Positions 45,210-53,999 of a stretch of 64,000 bases of DNA are shown here, one piece after another. The DNA lies in assembly GCA_009840545.1 (NCBI GenBank), contig VXNM01000001.1, positions 27,649 through 91,648 on the forward strand. Reading direction: 5' to 3'. Both the position numbers and the translations under genes were made by a program. Under the pieces are notes generated by a model that searched no databases, was not told the DNA's origin, and saw only the letters and a list, made by a program, of their open reading frames with translations. The stretch is from Gammaproteobacteria bacterium (lineage in GTDB: Bacteria; Pseudomonadota; Gammaproteobacteria; Pseudomonadales; Azotimanducaceae). The stretch's first letter is position 1, and each line of letters opens with the position of its first letter.

Positions 45210-46847
45210 CTAGCTACCTGTGCCTTCTGCTAACAGCTTCAGAATCGCTGTATTTCCGCGCCTCTCTGCCCACGCTTGAGGCGCAGCCCAATCAGGTTGG
45301 TGTATGGGTGTCATAGAGGCTAGACCAGGATTATGATTGAGCAAGAACTCCACAAATCTCTTTTGACCTGTCCGTGCGGCCCATCCCAGGGGCGTTGAGC
45401 GATACTCTTCGTCAATTAGCGTTGGATCAGCCCCATACTTCAGAAACAGCTCGGCCGCCTCGACGTTTCCTTTAGCTGCCATGTGATGCAGTGGAGTCAT
45501 GAGCTGCCAATTTGGCAAGTTTGGATCCATGTCGTGCTGCAATAACAATTCGCTCAGTCGAAGAGACTGCCAAAGATAGGTTTGACAACCTGTGACGTGA
45601 GAAGGGATTCTCTTTCCGCGTGACAACAGCAATCGAACGAGATCTTCATCGTCGTTGCTAACCCCCATCGTGAATCCCTCAACGGTTTCGGGTTCAGAGA
45701 TCTTCTCTGGGCACCGATCCAATAGTGCGGCTACAACGTCGATGTTCTTTTGGTGGAAGTGGGCTGCCATACCGACGGTTCCACCGTAGCGATAGAGCAA
45801 ATTTCGCATGGAAGCGTCTTTGGCTGATTCTGTGGGCGAACCAGAAGATTCCACGGGTGCATTGGGATCTGCACCGTTTTCAAGAAGCATTTCAGCGACC
45901 TCCCGGTATCCAAAACGAGCTGCGCTCCACAGCGCATATCCTCGAGGACAGTTCGGTCCTTCTGGGAGGTTTGGATCGGCTCCGCGTGCCAATAGCAACT
46001 TTACGATGTCGTAGCGATTTCTCTCAGCAGCTGCCGATATTGCTCTCTTGCCACCTGATTCCTCTTCATTAGGATCTGCATCTTTAACCGAGAGCAGTTG
46101 CTTCACACGGTCCATATCCCCAAGAGCAGCGGCAATCGTGAGCGAATAGGAAGCTCCGCTGTCAATCAGAAACTTGGCAATTTCGTAGTTGTCGCGTTTA
46201 CGCCAATAGGGGTGGTACCAAAGTGCAAGCGTTACGGGCCGAAAGCCGTGCCCACCCAATCGGTCATCGCTGCTGAATCCGTGGGCATCAATTTCTGCTC
46301 CGTGTTCTACGAGTAAACGAACCAGTTCCATTTCTTCCGTCTCAACCGCATAGTGCAGGGGAGTGCGTCCAAGTGCTCCCGGAGCATTTGCTGCACTGCG
46401 AGCGGATTGCAATAACTCTTGAGTCCAACCGAGGTCCTTCAGTTTGACTGCCTGATGAATGGGCTGATCTTGGGAGAACATCCGTGGATTCACGTTATTG
46501 AGATATTCAACAACTCGAGAGTGCCCACGGTCGGTTGCGAAGTCCATGAGAGTTTCGCGATCGTCGAGGGATCGATGCGAAGTGTCCGCCCCCGCTTCGA
46601 CTAGAGCTTTGACTACATCAATGTGACCTTCGCGAACAGCGAACTGAATTGGAGGCGTGTACCAATAGTCTGCGTCAGCAAGAGTAGAGTCCTTTGATAG
46701 AAGTTCGCTAACCCTTTGCACATTGCCAGAACGCGACGCAATCAGGATGTCCCAAATGTCGTCGGTAGTCCAGTGTCCCCGCCAATCTGTTTGGCCGGGT
46801 CGCATTTCATAAGGTCGTACTAGGTCAGGTGCGGTTTGTTCGGCCAC
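45210..46847 (-). CDS. Ankyrin-repeat protein
   Basis: Protein of 545 aa built almost wholly of ankyrin repeats, about a dozen units of near 33 residues. Examples are TPLHYAVETEEMELVRLLVEHGAEID, RYDIVKLLLARGADPNLPEG, GYREVAEMLLENGADPNAP and TPLHHMAAKGNVEAAELFLKYGADPT. Several units in the middle are degenerate. No signal peptide or membrane segment is visible, so it may be cytoplasmic. Ankyrin proteins mediate protein contacts and are abundant in host-associated bacteria. GTG 46847 was chosen because AGAGAG lies upstream and it clears the end of the enoyl-CoA hydratase gene; an in-frame start further upstream would overlap that gene. Confidence 0.85.
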   Translation of the reverse strand: MAEQTAPDLVRPYEMRPGQTDWRGHWTTDDIWDILIASRSGNVQRVSELLSKDSTLADADYWYTPPIQFAVREGHIDVVKALVEAGADTSHRSLDDRETLMDFATDRGHSRVVEYLNNVNPRMFSQDQPIHQAVKLKDLGWTQELLQSARSAANAPGALGRTPLHYAVETEEMELVRLLVEHGAEIDAHGFSSDDRLGGHGFRPVTLALWYHPYWRKRDNYEIAKFLIDSGASYSLTIAAALGDMDRVKQLLSVKDADPNEEESGGKRAISAAAERNRYDIVKLLLARGADPNLPEGPNCPRGYALWSAARFGYREVAEMLLENGADPNAPVESSGSPTESAKDASMRNLLYRYGGTVGMAAHFHQKNIDVVAALLDRCPEKISEPETVEGFTMGVSNDDEDLVRLLLSRGKRIPSHVTGCQTYLWQSLRLSELLLQHDMDPNLPNWQLMTPLHHMAAKGNVEAAELFLKYGADPTLIDEEYRSTPLGWAARTGQKRFVEFLLNHNPGLASMTPIHQPDWAAPQAWAERRGNTAILKLLAEGTGS

Positions 46848-46891
46848 TGATCTCTCTTTGCAAGCTCTCTTTGCTTTGTCTGGAACTGAAG

Positions 46892-47782
46892 TTAGCGCTT
46901 CTTGTACGTATCCGTGTCTCTGTAGGGTCCATCTCTCCATTCGAGGGCAGCCTTGAAGCCATTCTGAGCCATTTGGTCTCGCCATCCGTAGGCATAGCCT
47001 GTGAATTGGGCCATAGCATCGTGCTCCGTGCTACTTCGAACCGATGAGTAGATGCCCATGTTCTCGTAGAAGCGGTTCATGTTCAGTTTCAAAATCGCTA
47101 AGTGGTCTGCGGTCATGTTTGCAAGTCTGTCCGCAAACGCTATGGTTCGGTCCTCGAGTTCTTCTTTGGGCCACGCGTAATTGATCATTCCGATTTGTTC
47201 GGCTTCAGTCGCGAAAATATTCTCTCCCGTGTACGAGAGCTCCTTTGCCTTGCGCATTCCTATAACAAGAGGCCATATCACTCCGTTTCTTGCTACACCT
47301 AGCCCTCGGTGACCGGGGTGCCCAATTTGAGTGTCTTCCGCGGCTACGACCAGGTCGGCCATCATTGCCAACTCGCAACCTCCCGCAACCGCATAGCCGT
47401 GTAATGAGGCGACTGTGACCTTTGCCATATTCCAAAAATACATCTGAATGTCAGTGACCTGTTGCATGCTCGTCCGTATTCCCATGATTAGCGTTCTTCG
47501 CTTATCGTCCACCGATTTATAGCGACGTTTGGGTCCGGGAGCACCGGGATTCGGCGTCAAGTCGTAGCCGGCGCAGAATGCTCTTCCAGCCCCCCTTAAT
47601 ATCAAGACGCGAACACTGTCGTCGGCTTCCATGTCATGCAGTGCTTCGTTGAGTTCAAAAATCAATTCGCTGGACAGTGCATTGAGCTTTTCAGGTCGAT
47701 TGAGAGTAATTCGGCCGACGCGCCCGTCGGTTCCCACACGGTCGATCAAAAGGGTTGAGAATTCCGTCATTTGTTGCTTCAT
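46892..47782 (-). CDS. Enoyl-CoA hydratase/isomerase family protein
   Basis: Crotonase-fold enzyme of 296 aa with GRITLNRPEKLNALSSELIFEL, oxyanion segments AFCAGYDL and LHGYAVAGGCELAMMADLVVA, and GHPGHRGLGVARNGVIWPLVIG. It is longer than the average hydratase, with a C-terminal extension ending in DMDTYKKR-like PYRDTDTYKKR. Start ATG 47782 is preferred; ATG 47770 is possible, and a far-upstream TTG at 47842 is not supported. It is divergent from the M48 gene and precedes the ankyrin gene on the same strand. The substrate is not defined. Confidence 0.88.
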   Translation of the reverse strand: MKQQMTEFSTLLIDRVGTDGRVGRITLNRPEKLNALSSELIFELNEALHDMEADDSVRVLILRGAGRAFCAGYDLTPNPGAPGPKRRYKSVDDKRRTLIMGIRTSMQQVTDIQMYFWNMAKVTVASLHGYAVAGGCELAMMADLVVAAEDTQIGHPGHRGLGVARNGVIWPLVIGMRKAKELSYTGENIFATEAEQIGMINYAWPKEELEDRTIAFADRLANMTADHLAILKLNMNRFYENMGIYSSVRSSTEHDAMAQFTGYAYGWRDQMAQNGFKAALEWRDGPYRDTDTYKKR

Positions 47783-47929
47783 AGAGAAAGGTATTTTGAT
47801 TGTAAGCGACCCTTTCCTAGTGAGCCGATGTCCCGTGGACAATCATGAGCCTTCGAACATAGATAATAGGCAGCGAAGTTCAAACACAACGTCTATTTGC
47901 AAAAGTTTAGAAACGAGTTCTCGCGTAGT

Positions 47930-49036
47930 ATGTTTTGTCAATTGCGCACCCACTTGGCTTTGCCCGTACTCGTCTTTGGTCTTGTGGCGCTTATAACGGG
48001 TTGCACCATATCGTCGCGAGTGCCTCTGGTACTTCCTTCAGAATTGGAGGAAGAAGCAAAATCTCAACTTGATCTGGCTGAGCAAACGCTGCGCAACAAC
48101 ACGCAACTAATTGCAGATCTTGCTTGGCCCATCGTTGCAAATAACACTCCGTACTGTCGTAATCTGGTCGAGTATCGGAATGGAATTTGGATTGCACACG
48201 AGGAACGTGTTCCAAATTCTCTTATGGGTATGCGAAGCGGCTCTACGGCTATAGTTGGTAAACAATCAGAAATCTGGGGTATAGCAAAAGATTCACCAGC
48301 TGGAGACTCTCCACTCCAACTTGGAGACCGAATAGTGGGAATTGGCGACCAAGCGGTTACTAATAGCAAGCAAGCCCGAAAGCTAATGCGTAAGACGCTT
48401 GCTCAGTCAGACGGCAAACCCATCAAGATAGTGGTTGCCCGCGGCTCGGAGAGCATCGAATTAGAGCTTGAGTCGGTCTTGACCTGTCGTTCCAACATCC
48501 GCGTTACTAGCAATAGCTCGATCAATGCGACTGCGAATGGAAGATCAATCACAATTAACAATGGACTGATTGTCTTTGCAGAAAGTCCTGAGGAGATTCA
48601 GTTCGTAATAGGCCATGAGCTCGCACACAACATTGCTAGCCACGTACCCAAAGCTCGAGCGGGAGCTGGAATTGGATTGATTTTCGACATTGCTCTTGCG
48701 GGATATGGTCGTGTTTGGGCAGGTGGAGTTTTCTCTTACTTTGGTGTGCGGGCCATGTCCAAGAGATATGAACGTGAAGCGGACTATTTGGCCATGTACT
48801 ACTTGGCAAATGCCGATGTGGATTTGGACGACATTGAGAGTTTTTGGCGCAGAATGGCATCAATGGACATGCGAAGGACAGGATTTACACTGACTCATCC
48901 AGCGACTCCAGAGCGCTTCATCATGATGAAAAAGACTCGAGAAGAGATAGAGGCTAAGCGTGCCAAAGGACAAGCTCTCGTGCCTGAGACGAAACGTCAG
49001 AAAGGGGATAGTCGGGTAGAAGCGAGTGCTCAGTGA
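47930..49036 (+). CDS. M48 metalloprotease lipoprotein with PDZ domain
   Basis: Envelope zinc protease of 368 aa. Signal LPVLVFGLVALITGC has a clear lipobox (ITGC). A PDZ-like domain sits before the catalytic part: IWGIAKDSPAGDSPLQLGDRIVGIGDQAV. The M48 domain has VIGHELAHNIASH (HExxH at about His229) and RYEREADYLAMYYLAN with the third ligand Glu near 283. The order PDZ then M48 differs from classical HtpX or BepA. It may control outer-membrane protein quality. ATG 47930 is chosen to start the signal; an upstream TTG at 47897 is weaker. The sulfatase gene starts 31 bp downstream, so co-transcription is possible. Confidence 0.88.
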   Translation: MFCQLRTHLALPVLVFGLVALITGCTISSRVPLVLPSELEEEAKSQLDLAEQTLRNNTQLIADLAWPIVANNTPYCRNLVEYRNGIWIAHEERVPNSLMGMRSGSTAIVGKQSEIWGIAKDSPAGDSPLQLGDRIVGIGDQAVTNSKQARKLMRKTLAQSDGKPIKIVVARGSESIELELESVLTCRSNIRVTSNSSINATANGRSITINNGLIVFAESPEEIQFVIGHELAHNIASHVPKARAGAGIGLIFDIALAGYGRVWAGGVFSYFGVRAMSKRYEREADYLAMYYLANADVDLDDIESFWRRMASMDMRRTGFTLTHPATPERFIMMKKTREEIEAKRAKGQALVPETKRQKGDSRVEASAQ

Positions 49037-49067
49037 AAGTTCTTAGGGAAAACCGGGAGGTCGGAAA

Positions 49068-50519
49068 ATGAAAGCCATCATGGTCATGTATGACTCACTC
49101 AATAGGCACATGCTGCCAAACTACGGATGTGACTGGACTCTCGCTCCCAACTTCGTTCGCCTGGGAGAGCGGTGCGTTGTATTCGACAACCACTACATAG
49201 GAAGCATGCCCTGCATTCCAGCACGCAGAGAACTCCACACGGGACGCCACAACTTTCTTCACCGATCCTGGGGTCCATTCGAACCCTTTGACGACTCGAC
49301 ATTCACCCTAATGCGCCAAAACGGAATCTACTCTCACTTGGTTTCGGATCACTACCACTATTGGGAAGATGGGGGTGCGACCTACCACCATCGATACTCA
49401 AGTTGGGTCAATGTTCGTGGTCAGGAAGGAGATGCGTGGAGGGGTGAGGTCGCAGACCCACCTTACATAGATCATCTAGGTCGAGTGGCAAGACAGGATC
49501 AAGTAAACCGCAAGTACATGCAAGAAGAGACGTTAACTCCACAGGCTAGAACCTTCGCCGAAGGAAAGCTGTTCTTGGACAACAACTGGTCAGAGGACAA
49601 TTGGTTCCTGCAAATCGAGACTTTCGATCCTCACGAACCATTCTTCACTCTGAAGCAATGGAAGGACAAGTACAACTACGACTGGGACGGTCCGCACTTC
49701 GACTGGCCAAAGTACGAGCGAGTGACTGAGGATCCCGACGCAGTCGAGTATCTGAGATTTCAGTATGCGGCTTTGCTGACACAGTGCGATCACTATCTCG
49801 GTACGGTCATTGACTTCATGGACGAACACGACATGTGGCACGACACCATGCTTATGGTTGTGACCGATCACGGTTTTATGCTCGGCGAACATGATTGGTG
49901 GGGAAAGGCGAGAATGCCTTGGTACAACGAGACGGCACACATTCCGTTGTTTATCTGGGATCCAAGGTCAAAGCGAGCAGGGGTGCGGCGCAGCAGTCTC
50001 ACGCAAACCATTGACATTGGACCGACCCTCCTCGGATGGTTCGGAATTGATCAACCAAGCGATATGCAGGGATCTGATCTTGTCGAACTTTCAGACACAG
50101 ACCAGTCCGTCAGGGACTTCGCCATGTTCGGTATGTTTGGAGCTCACGTCAACATAACCGATGGACGATATGTGTACATGCGTGGACCAGAGAATGGCAA
50201 CGCTCCCTTAAGCCACTACACTCTGATGCCCACACACATGAGAAGTCCTTTCAGTCCCAGGGAACTGTCGAATATGCAGTGGAATGAACCACTTTCGTTT
50301 ACTAAAGGCTGTCCCGTAATGCGTATACCGGCAGTTTGGTCGCGTGAGATCGAAAACCTTTTCAAGACTCAGATGTTTGACCTCTCTTCAGATCCCGGAC
50401 AGGTCAGTCCCGTCAAAGACGAACGGGAAGAAAAACGATTAGCGTGGGGCTTGATCGAAGCAATGAAGTGGAATGATGCGCCATCTGAACAATTCGAACG
50501 CCTTGGACTCCCTGACTGA
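49068..50519 (+). CDS. Type I sulfatase
   Basis: Alkaline-phosphatase superfamily hydrolase (483 aa) cleaving sulfate (or phosphonate) esters. The formylglycine motif is CIPARRELHTGR with Cys49; Ala replaces the common Ser at the fourth position of C-x-P-S-R. MVMYDSLNR provides the first Asp of the metal site and VVTDHGFMLGEHDWWGK the later Asp-His pair. No signal peptide is seen, so the enzyme may act in the cytoplasm. GGGAGGTCGG precedes ATG 49068. Its stop overlaps the next gene by one base (TGATG), binding it to the PhyH and Gfo/Idh genes. Confidence 0.93.
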   Translation: MKAIMVMYDSLNRHMLPNYGCDWTLAPNFVRLGERCVVFDNHYIGSMPCIPARRELHTGRHNFLHRSWGPFEPFDDSTFTLMRQNGIYSHLVSDHYHYWEDGGATYHHRYSSWVNVRGQEGDAWRGEVADPPYIDHLGRVARQDQVNRKYMQEETLTPQARTFAEGKLFLDNNWSEDNWFLQIETFDPHEPFFTLKQWKDKYNYDWDGPHFDWPKYERVTEDPDAVEYLRFQYAALLTQCDHYLGTVIDFMDEHDMWHDTMLMVVTDHGFMLGEHDWWGKARMPWYNETAHIPLFIWDPRSKRAGVRRSSLTQTIDIGPTLLGWFGIDQPSDMQGSDLVELSDTDQSVRDFAMFGMFGAHVNITDGRYVYMRGPENGNAPLSHYTLMPTHMRSPFSPRELSNMQWNEPLSFTKGCPVMRIPAVWSREIENLFKTQMFDLSSDPGQVSPVKDEREEKRLAWGLIEAMKWNDAPSEQFERLGLPD

Positions 50520-51724
50520 TGGCAATAGAGTTAAACGAGGAACCAACTCCTATGGCACATGCAAAGTTACCAAACTCAGAATCTGCTAGGCACGACTACG
50601 GTAGTGCTGAAAAGGCAATGATTGAGTATCGTCGCATAGGTACAGAACGTGCGATGAAACTGGGAAATCGAGGTCCCATTCGATTTACAGACGAGGGCAA
50701 ACTACATCCTCAAATTGCTGGCTCCTATTCGGAGTGTGGGTTCTATGTCTTTGAGAACGTACTAAAGGAGCAAGAGCTCACAGACATCGAGAACGACGTG
50801 GCGGAAATTCTTCGTCGTGTTCCAGTGTCGCGCGATTCGAAACTCGACCGATTCGGCCGACCGGCTTTGGGTAGCAATTGCAAAGCTAGGTCAATAAGTT
50901 GGGTCAAGCCATTGTCAGACCCAGTGGGTGGAACCCAAGCTGCTCATGGAAGGCACCCGTCCCAAATGCTTCAATTGGAGCCTCCCTCCGACGCTCCAAA
51001 GGAAATTGTTCAGGTCATTTCTGGCGCATTACAGTTCTCTGAAGCCTATCTTCGCGTCTATGGGCACCCCGATTTGCTACGTGTAGCCGCCGCTATTCAC
51101 GGTCCGGATTTCACGCCTTTCAACGAAGTTCTTTGGATCAAACATCCTGGCCTTGGTGGTTCTGTAGCTTGGCACCAAGACGGATGGACCCATTGGACTA
51201 AGCCAACTCTAGACGAGAATACTCACGGTTTTAATTTCATGGCTCAACTCTACGGATGCGACGCCGAGAATGGGCTTTGGGTAGTACCAGGTTCGCATCG
51301 AAAAGGAAAAGCTGACATCAAGGCGATGATCGAGAAGGAAGGATCCGACAGGTTGCCGAAAGCGGTGCCACTTATTTGCAATCCCGGAGATGTCGTGATA
51401 ACGAATCGGCAAGCGATTCACGGTTCCTTCTGTAACACTAGCACGAAGTATCGAGTCACCTTGAATTTTGGATTCCATCGACGCAGTTCAGTGTTGAACG
51501 TCAAGAGCGGAGGGGTTCACAATCCAATCACGACTTACACTGAGGATTACATTCGATCAAGATCACGCATGATCATGTTTGGGATCAACGCGCGAAGAAA
51601 GCGGTATCCCGATGAGACTCCGTACGAATACGCGCCACTTCGAGACCGAGCCTCAGACTACACTTGGGATTCGAACCGAATGGCTGAACTCACTGATTAC
51701 AACTTACAAGACATAGGAATCTAA
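50519..51724 (+). CDS. Phytanoyl-CoA dioxygenase family protein
   Basis: PhyH family Fe(II)/2OG oxygenase of 401 aa. Iron ligands are HQD in AWHQDGWTHW and the distal His in RQAIHGSFCN, followed by KYRVTLNFGF with the 2OG arginine. GLWVVPGSHRKGKADIKAM is the core motif. It is longer than many relatives owing to an N-terminal extension. ATG 50519 overlaps the sulfatase stop, supporting coupling; a second ATG at 50552 is possible. The gene set sulfatase, PhyH and Gfo/Idh suggests breakdown of a sulfated, hydroxylated natural product or sugar. Confidence 0.92.
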   Translation: MAIELNEEPTPMAHAKLPNSESARHDYGSAEKAMIEYRRIGTERAMKLGNRGPIRFTDEGKLHPQIAGSYSECGFYVFENVLKEQELTDIENDVAEILRRVPVSRDSKLDRFGRPALGSNCKARSISWVKPLSDPVGGTQAAHGRHPSQMLQLEPPSDAPKEIVQVISGALQFSEAYLRVYGHPDLLRVAAAIHGPDFTPFNEVLWIKHPGLGGSVAWHQDGWTHWTKPTLDENTHGFNFMAQLYGCDAENGLWVVPGSHRKGKADIKAMIEKEGSDRLPKAVPLICNPGDVVITNRQAIHGSFCNTSTKYRVTLNFGFHRRSSVLNVKSGGVHNPITTYTEDYIRSRSRMIMFGINARRKRYPDETPYEYAPLRDRASDYTWDSNRMAELTDYNLQDIGI

Positions 51725-51749
51725 GCCCGGCTACGGAAGCCACAAGTTG

Positions 51750-52769
51750 ATGGTCAAATCAGAGACACTCAGCCTTGCGCTCGTTGGCTGTGGACAAATC
51801 GCACGTGCACACTTAGACGGAATCCGTCGAATTGCAACAAGAATTCAAGTCAAAGCGTGTATTGATTCTGACTTGACAAGAGCCGAAGCATTTGCTCAAC
51901 AAACTAATAGTGAAGCGTTCAGTTCTTTAGAGGAAGGAATTGAGAAGGGGTCCTTTGATGCCGTCGACTTGATGCTCCCACATGATGCTCATGAGGAGGC
52001 ATGCTATATCTCGTTCAATGCAGGTAAACACACACTTCTTGAAAAGCCAATTTCGACCGACATACCCTCGGCTGAACGCATCCTTAAAGCCGGAAAAAAC
52101 TCTGACGTAGTTTTCATGGTTGCAGAACAAGCGCAATATTGGTGGGATGCACACAAGACTCGCGAGTTGATCGAGTCGGGTGCCATCGGCGAGGTGCTCA
52201 CTGCCCATGGAACGTTTTATGATCCACAACGGTTTGATTCCAACGATCCCATCCCTTGGCGATTTCGTCTTGCTGAAGCGGGCGGAGGAGTTTGTATGGA
52301 TGGCGGGGCACATTGGATCCGTCCAATGCGAATCATGCTCGGTGAAATCGATGAAGTGATTGCATCGACGGGAAGCCATATACCGCACCGCGAGACAGAC
52401 TCTTTTGGACTCTCACTGATGAGGTTTCAGTCGGGCGTTATAGCGACATTCAAAGCTGTTCTGACTATGGGAGCAATTGGTCCCGAAGCCGACTTTCGCA
52501 TTACAGGATCTGAGGGAGAGATTGTTCTCGAACGCGGTAGAAAGGGCAGGCTGATGCTCTACAACCAAGACTCTCCAAAGGGAAGAGAGATCATGGGTAC
52601 GTTTGCGCCCAAAGTTGATAGTTATGGCGCGGAACTGGAAGATTTTGCTGCTGCGGTACTAGACAACCGAACATTGGCAGCCTCTCCTGAATACGCCATG
52701 GGTGAACTCCGCACAGCGAAAGCAATGTACCAGTCGGAAGAAACTCGAACCTGGCAGAAGGTCTGGTGA
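51750..52769 (+). CDS. Gfo/Idh/MocA-family oxidoreductase
   Basis: NAD(P)-dependent dehydrogenase of 339 aa. The Rossmann motif is LALVGCGQIARAHLDGIRRI, followed by AFSSLEEGIEKGSFDAVDLMLPHDAH. The signature EKPISTDIPSAERI has the catalytic-type Lys (EKP), and the C-terminal domain DGGAHWIRPMRIM supplies the His of the active site. These oxidise sugars, inositols or related alcohols. ATG 51750 follows an in-frame TTG and has GGAAG upstream. It is 25 bp after the PhyH gene in one transcript with the sulfatase. Confidence 0.92.
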   Translation: MVKSETLSLALVGCGQIARAHLDGIRRIATRIQVKACIDSDLTRAEAFAQQTNSEAFSSLEEGIEKGSFDAVDLMLPHDAHEEACYISFNAGKHTLLEKPISTDIPSAERILKAGKNSDVVFMVAEQAQYWWDAHKTRELIESGAIGEVLTAHGTFYDPQRFDSNDPIPWRFRLAEAGGGVCMDGGAHWIRPMRIMLGEIDEVIASTGSHIPHRETDSFGLSLMRFQSGVIATFKAVLTMGAIGPEADFRITGSEGEIVLERGRKGRLMLYNQDSPKGREIMGTFAPKVDSYGAELEDFAAAVLDNRTLAASPEYAMGELRTAKAMYQSEETRTWQKVW

Positions 52770-52786
52770 ACTAGCGGTTCAGCCTC

Positions 52787-52815
52787 AAGTACCGAAGGTT
52801 CGGGACTTCTAGATT
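52787..52815. terminator. Candidate bidirectional terminator
   Basis: AAGT-A-CCG (52787-52794) pairs with CGG-G-ACTT (52801-52808) with one mismatch and loop AAGGTT. It lies between the convergent Gfo/Idh and HpcH genes. The T-run is poor on the plus strand (CTAGATTGTTTC). Confidence 0.35.
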
Positions 52816-53603
52816 GTTTCTAGAACCTTTCTCAAACCCGATCCCAGTCTTCCGAGAGCTTGCCGGAAGATAAACCGGTCCCACCCAATACAAAAGTGGC
52901 GCACACCCATGTCGATGTAGCGTTGGGCTTGCTCGACCTCTCCGATCTCGATTCGTGGGGGCACGTTGTATTCAATCGATTTCTTTATGACCAGCTCTTC
53001 GTACTCTCTGATTTCACTCCCGCTTATGCCTCCTGGTCCTTTAGAGAAGCCGAAGTCAGCGGGTCCCCATTGAGTCATGTCGAATTGAAGAGTACGGGCT
53101 CGGTCAAGAACTGAATCGATATTGTCAACCGTCACGCTTTTTTCAATCATGATTACCTTGACTATGGAATTTAGGTCCTCACCATATGGTTCGGTGTCAT
53201 AACTCATCAACGCTGGTCGGCGGAGTTTGACGCCCATGAAACCGTGAACTCCAGGTTGATCTGGAGCAATTGCTCGGTGGCACATTTCTACATCTTCGGG
53301 AGTTCGAACGTCGGTAAAGAGAACTGACTTGAAACCTGCGCCTAGTGCCGCTTGTGCCCAAAACCCTTGTCCTTCTTGATCCAGCTTGATCATTAAAGGT
53401 AAATTTCCACATTGAGCTGCCCTAGCAAGGTGATAAAGCATTGACATGTCGAACGTCGAGTACTCACCCACAAATTCTGCGTAGTCGAACAAGCCCGTAT
53501 CTCCAATCATTTCAGCTATATCAGGTTCGGCAAACAAGAAGTGGGTCCCCATCGTCGGGTTGCGTTCGTCGAGTGCGGTTCGAAACGAGTTTTGTAGGAT
53601 CAT
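52809..53603 (-). CDS. HpcH/HpaI aldolase/citrate lyase family protein
   Basis: TIM-barrel class II aldolase of 264 aa. The family block EPDIAEMIGDTGLFDYAEFVGEYSTFDM and LPLMIKLDQEG precede GAGFKSVLFTDVRTPEDVEMC and the metal region. VHGFMGVKLRRP and QWGPADFGFSKGPGG correspond to the loop carrying Arg and metal ligands, and GVRHFCIGWDRFIFRQAL closes the barrel. Relatives cleave 4-hydroxy-2-oxo acids to pyruvate and an aldehyde. It converges with the sulfatase/Gfo module, which fits a role in the same catabolic route. Confidence 0.85.
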   Translation of the reverse strand: MILQNSFRTALDERNPTMGTHFLFAEPDIAEMIGDTGLFDYAEFVGEYSTFDMSMLYHLARAAQCGNLPLMIKLDQEGQGFWAQAALGAGFKSVLFTDVRTPEDVEMCHRAIAPDQPGVHGFMGVKLRRPALMSYDTEPYGEDLNSIVKVIMIEKSVTVDNIDSVLDRARTLQFDMTQWGPADFGFSKGPGGISGSEIREYEELVIKKSIEYNVPPRIEIGEVEQAQRYIDMGVRHFCIGWDRFIFRQALGRLGSGLRKVLETI

Positions 53604-53940
53604 TGGTGGCTCCGGTTATCAATGAGTAAGTGGAAAGAAGACACGAGCACCGTCAACTTCTATCACTTCAAGCGGATTGTTCACTTATGGGTTTGACTCG
53701 AGATTTTAGGCAACTACAGAAGCCTAGTGTTTTTGCCAGCCTACGGATGATGCGATGAAGACAACTAATGCACATGAGCTCAGTTAGGCTTGAGGTAGCT
53801 GATGTCTTGCTAGTCATGAGTTAAACAGCCCTATCAACGCGCCCCTCTTGCCTTTGAACCACTACAATTCTGTGCTCGTAGCAATTCCCCTTCAATTCAC
53901 AGGATAAAACGGTGATCTTCCGCCAAAAATTGCGGAATCA
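53604..53940. other. Intergenic region before the large permease fusion gene
   Basis: Most of a 396-bp divergent gap. It has a short hairpin TAGGC-N10-GCCTA (53707-53726) followed by GTGTTTTT, terminator-like on the plus strand, but no gene. The sigma-54-type promoter begins at 53941. Confidence 0.4.
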
Positions 53941-53957
53941 TGGCACAAGAATTGCAT
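53941..53957 (+). promoter_or_regulatory. Sigma-54 (RpoN)-type -24/-12 promoter
   Basis: TGGCACAAGAATTGCAT matches the RpoN consensus TGGCAC-N5-TTGCW exactly, with GG at 53942-53943 and GC at 53954-53955 separated by ten bases. The start codon of the permease fusion lies 43 bp downstream, a normal distance. A similar match inside a coding region at 16456 shows that chance hits occur. Confidence 0.7.
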
Positions 53958-53999
53958 GAACAAGGCTGAGCTCAAGCCCCCTGCGAGTAGGAATCATCT

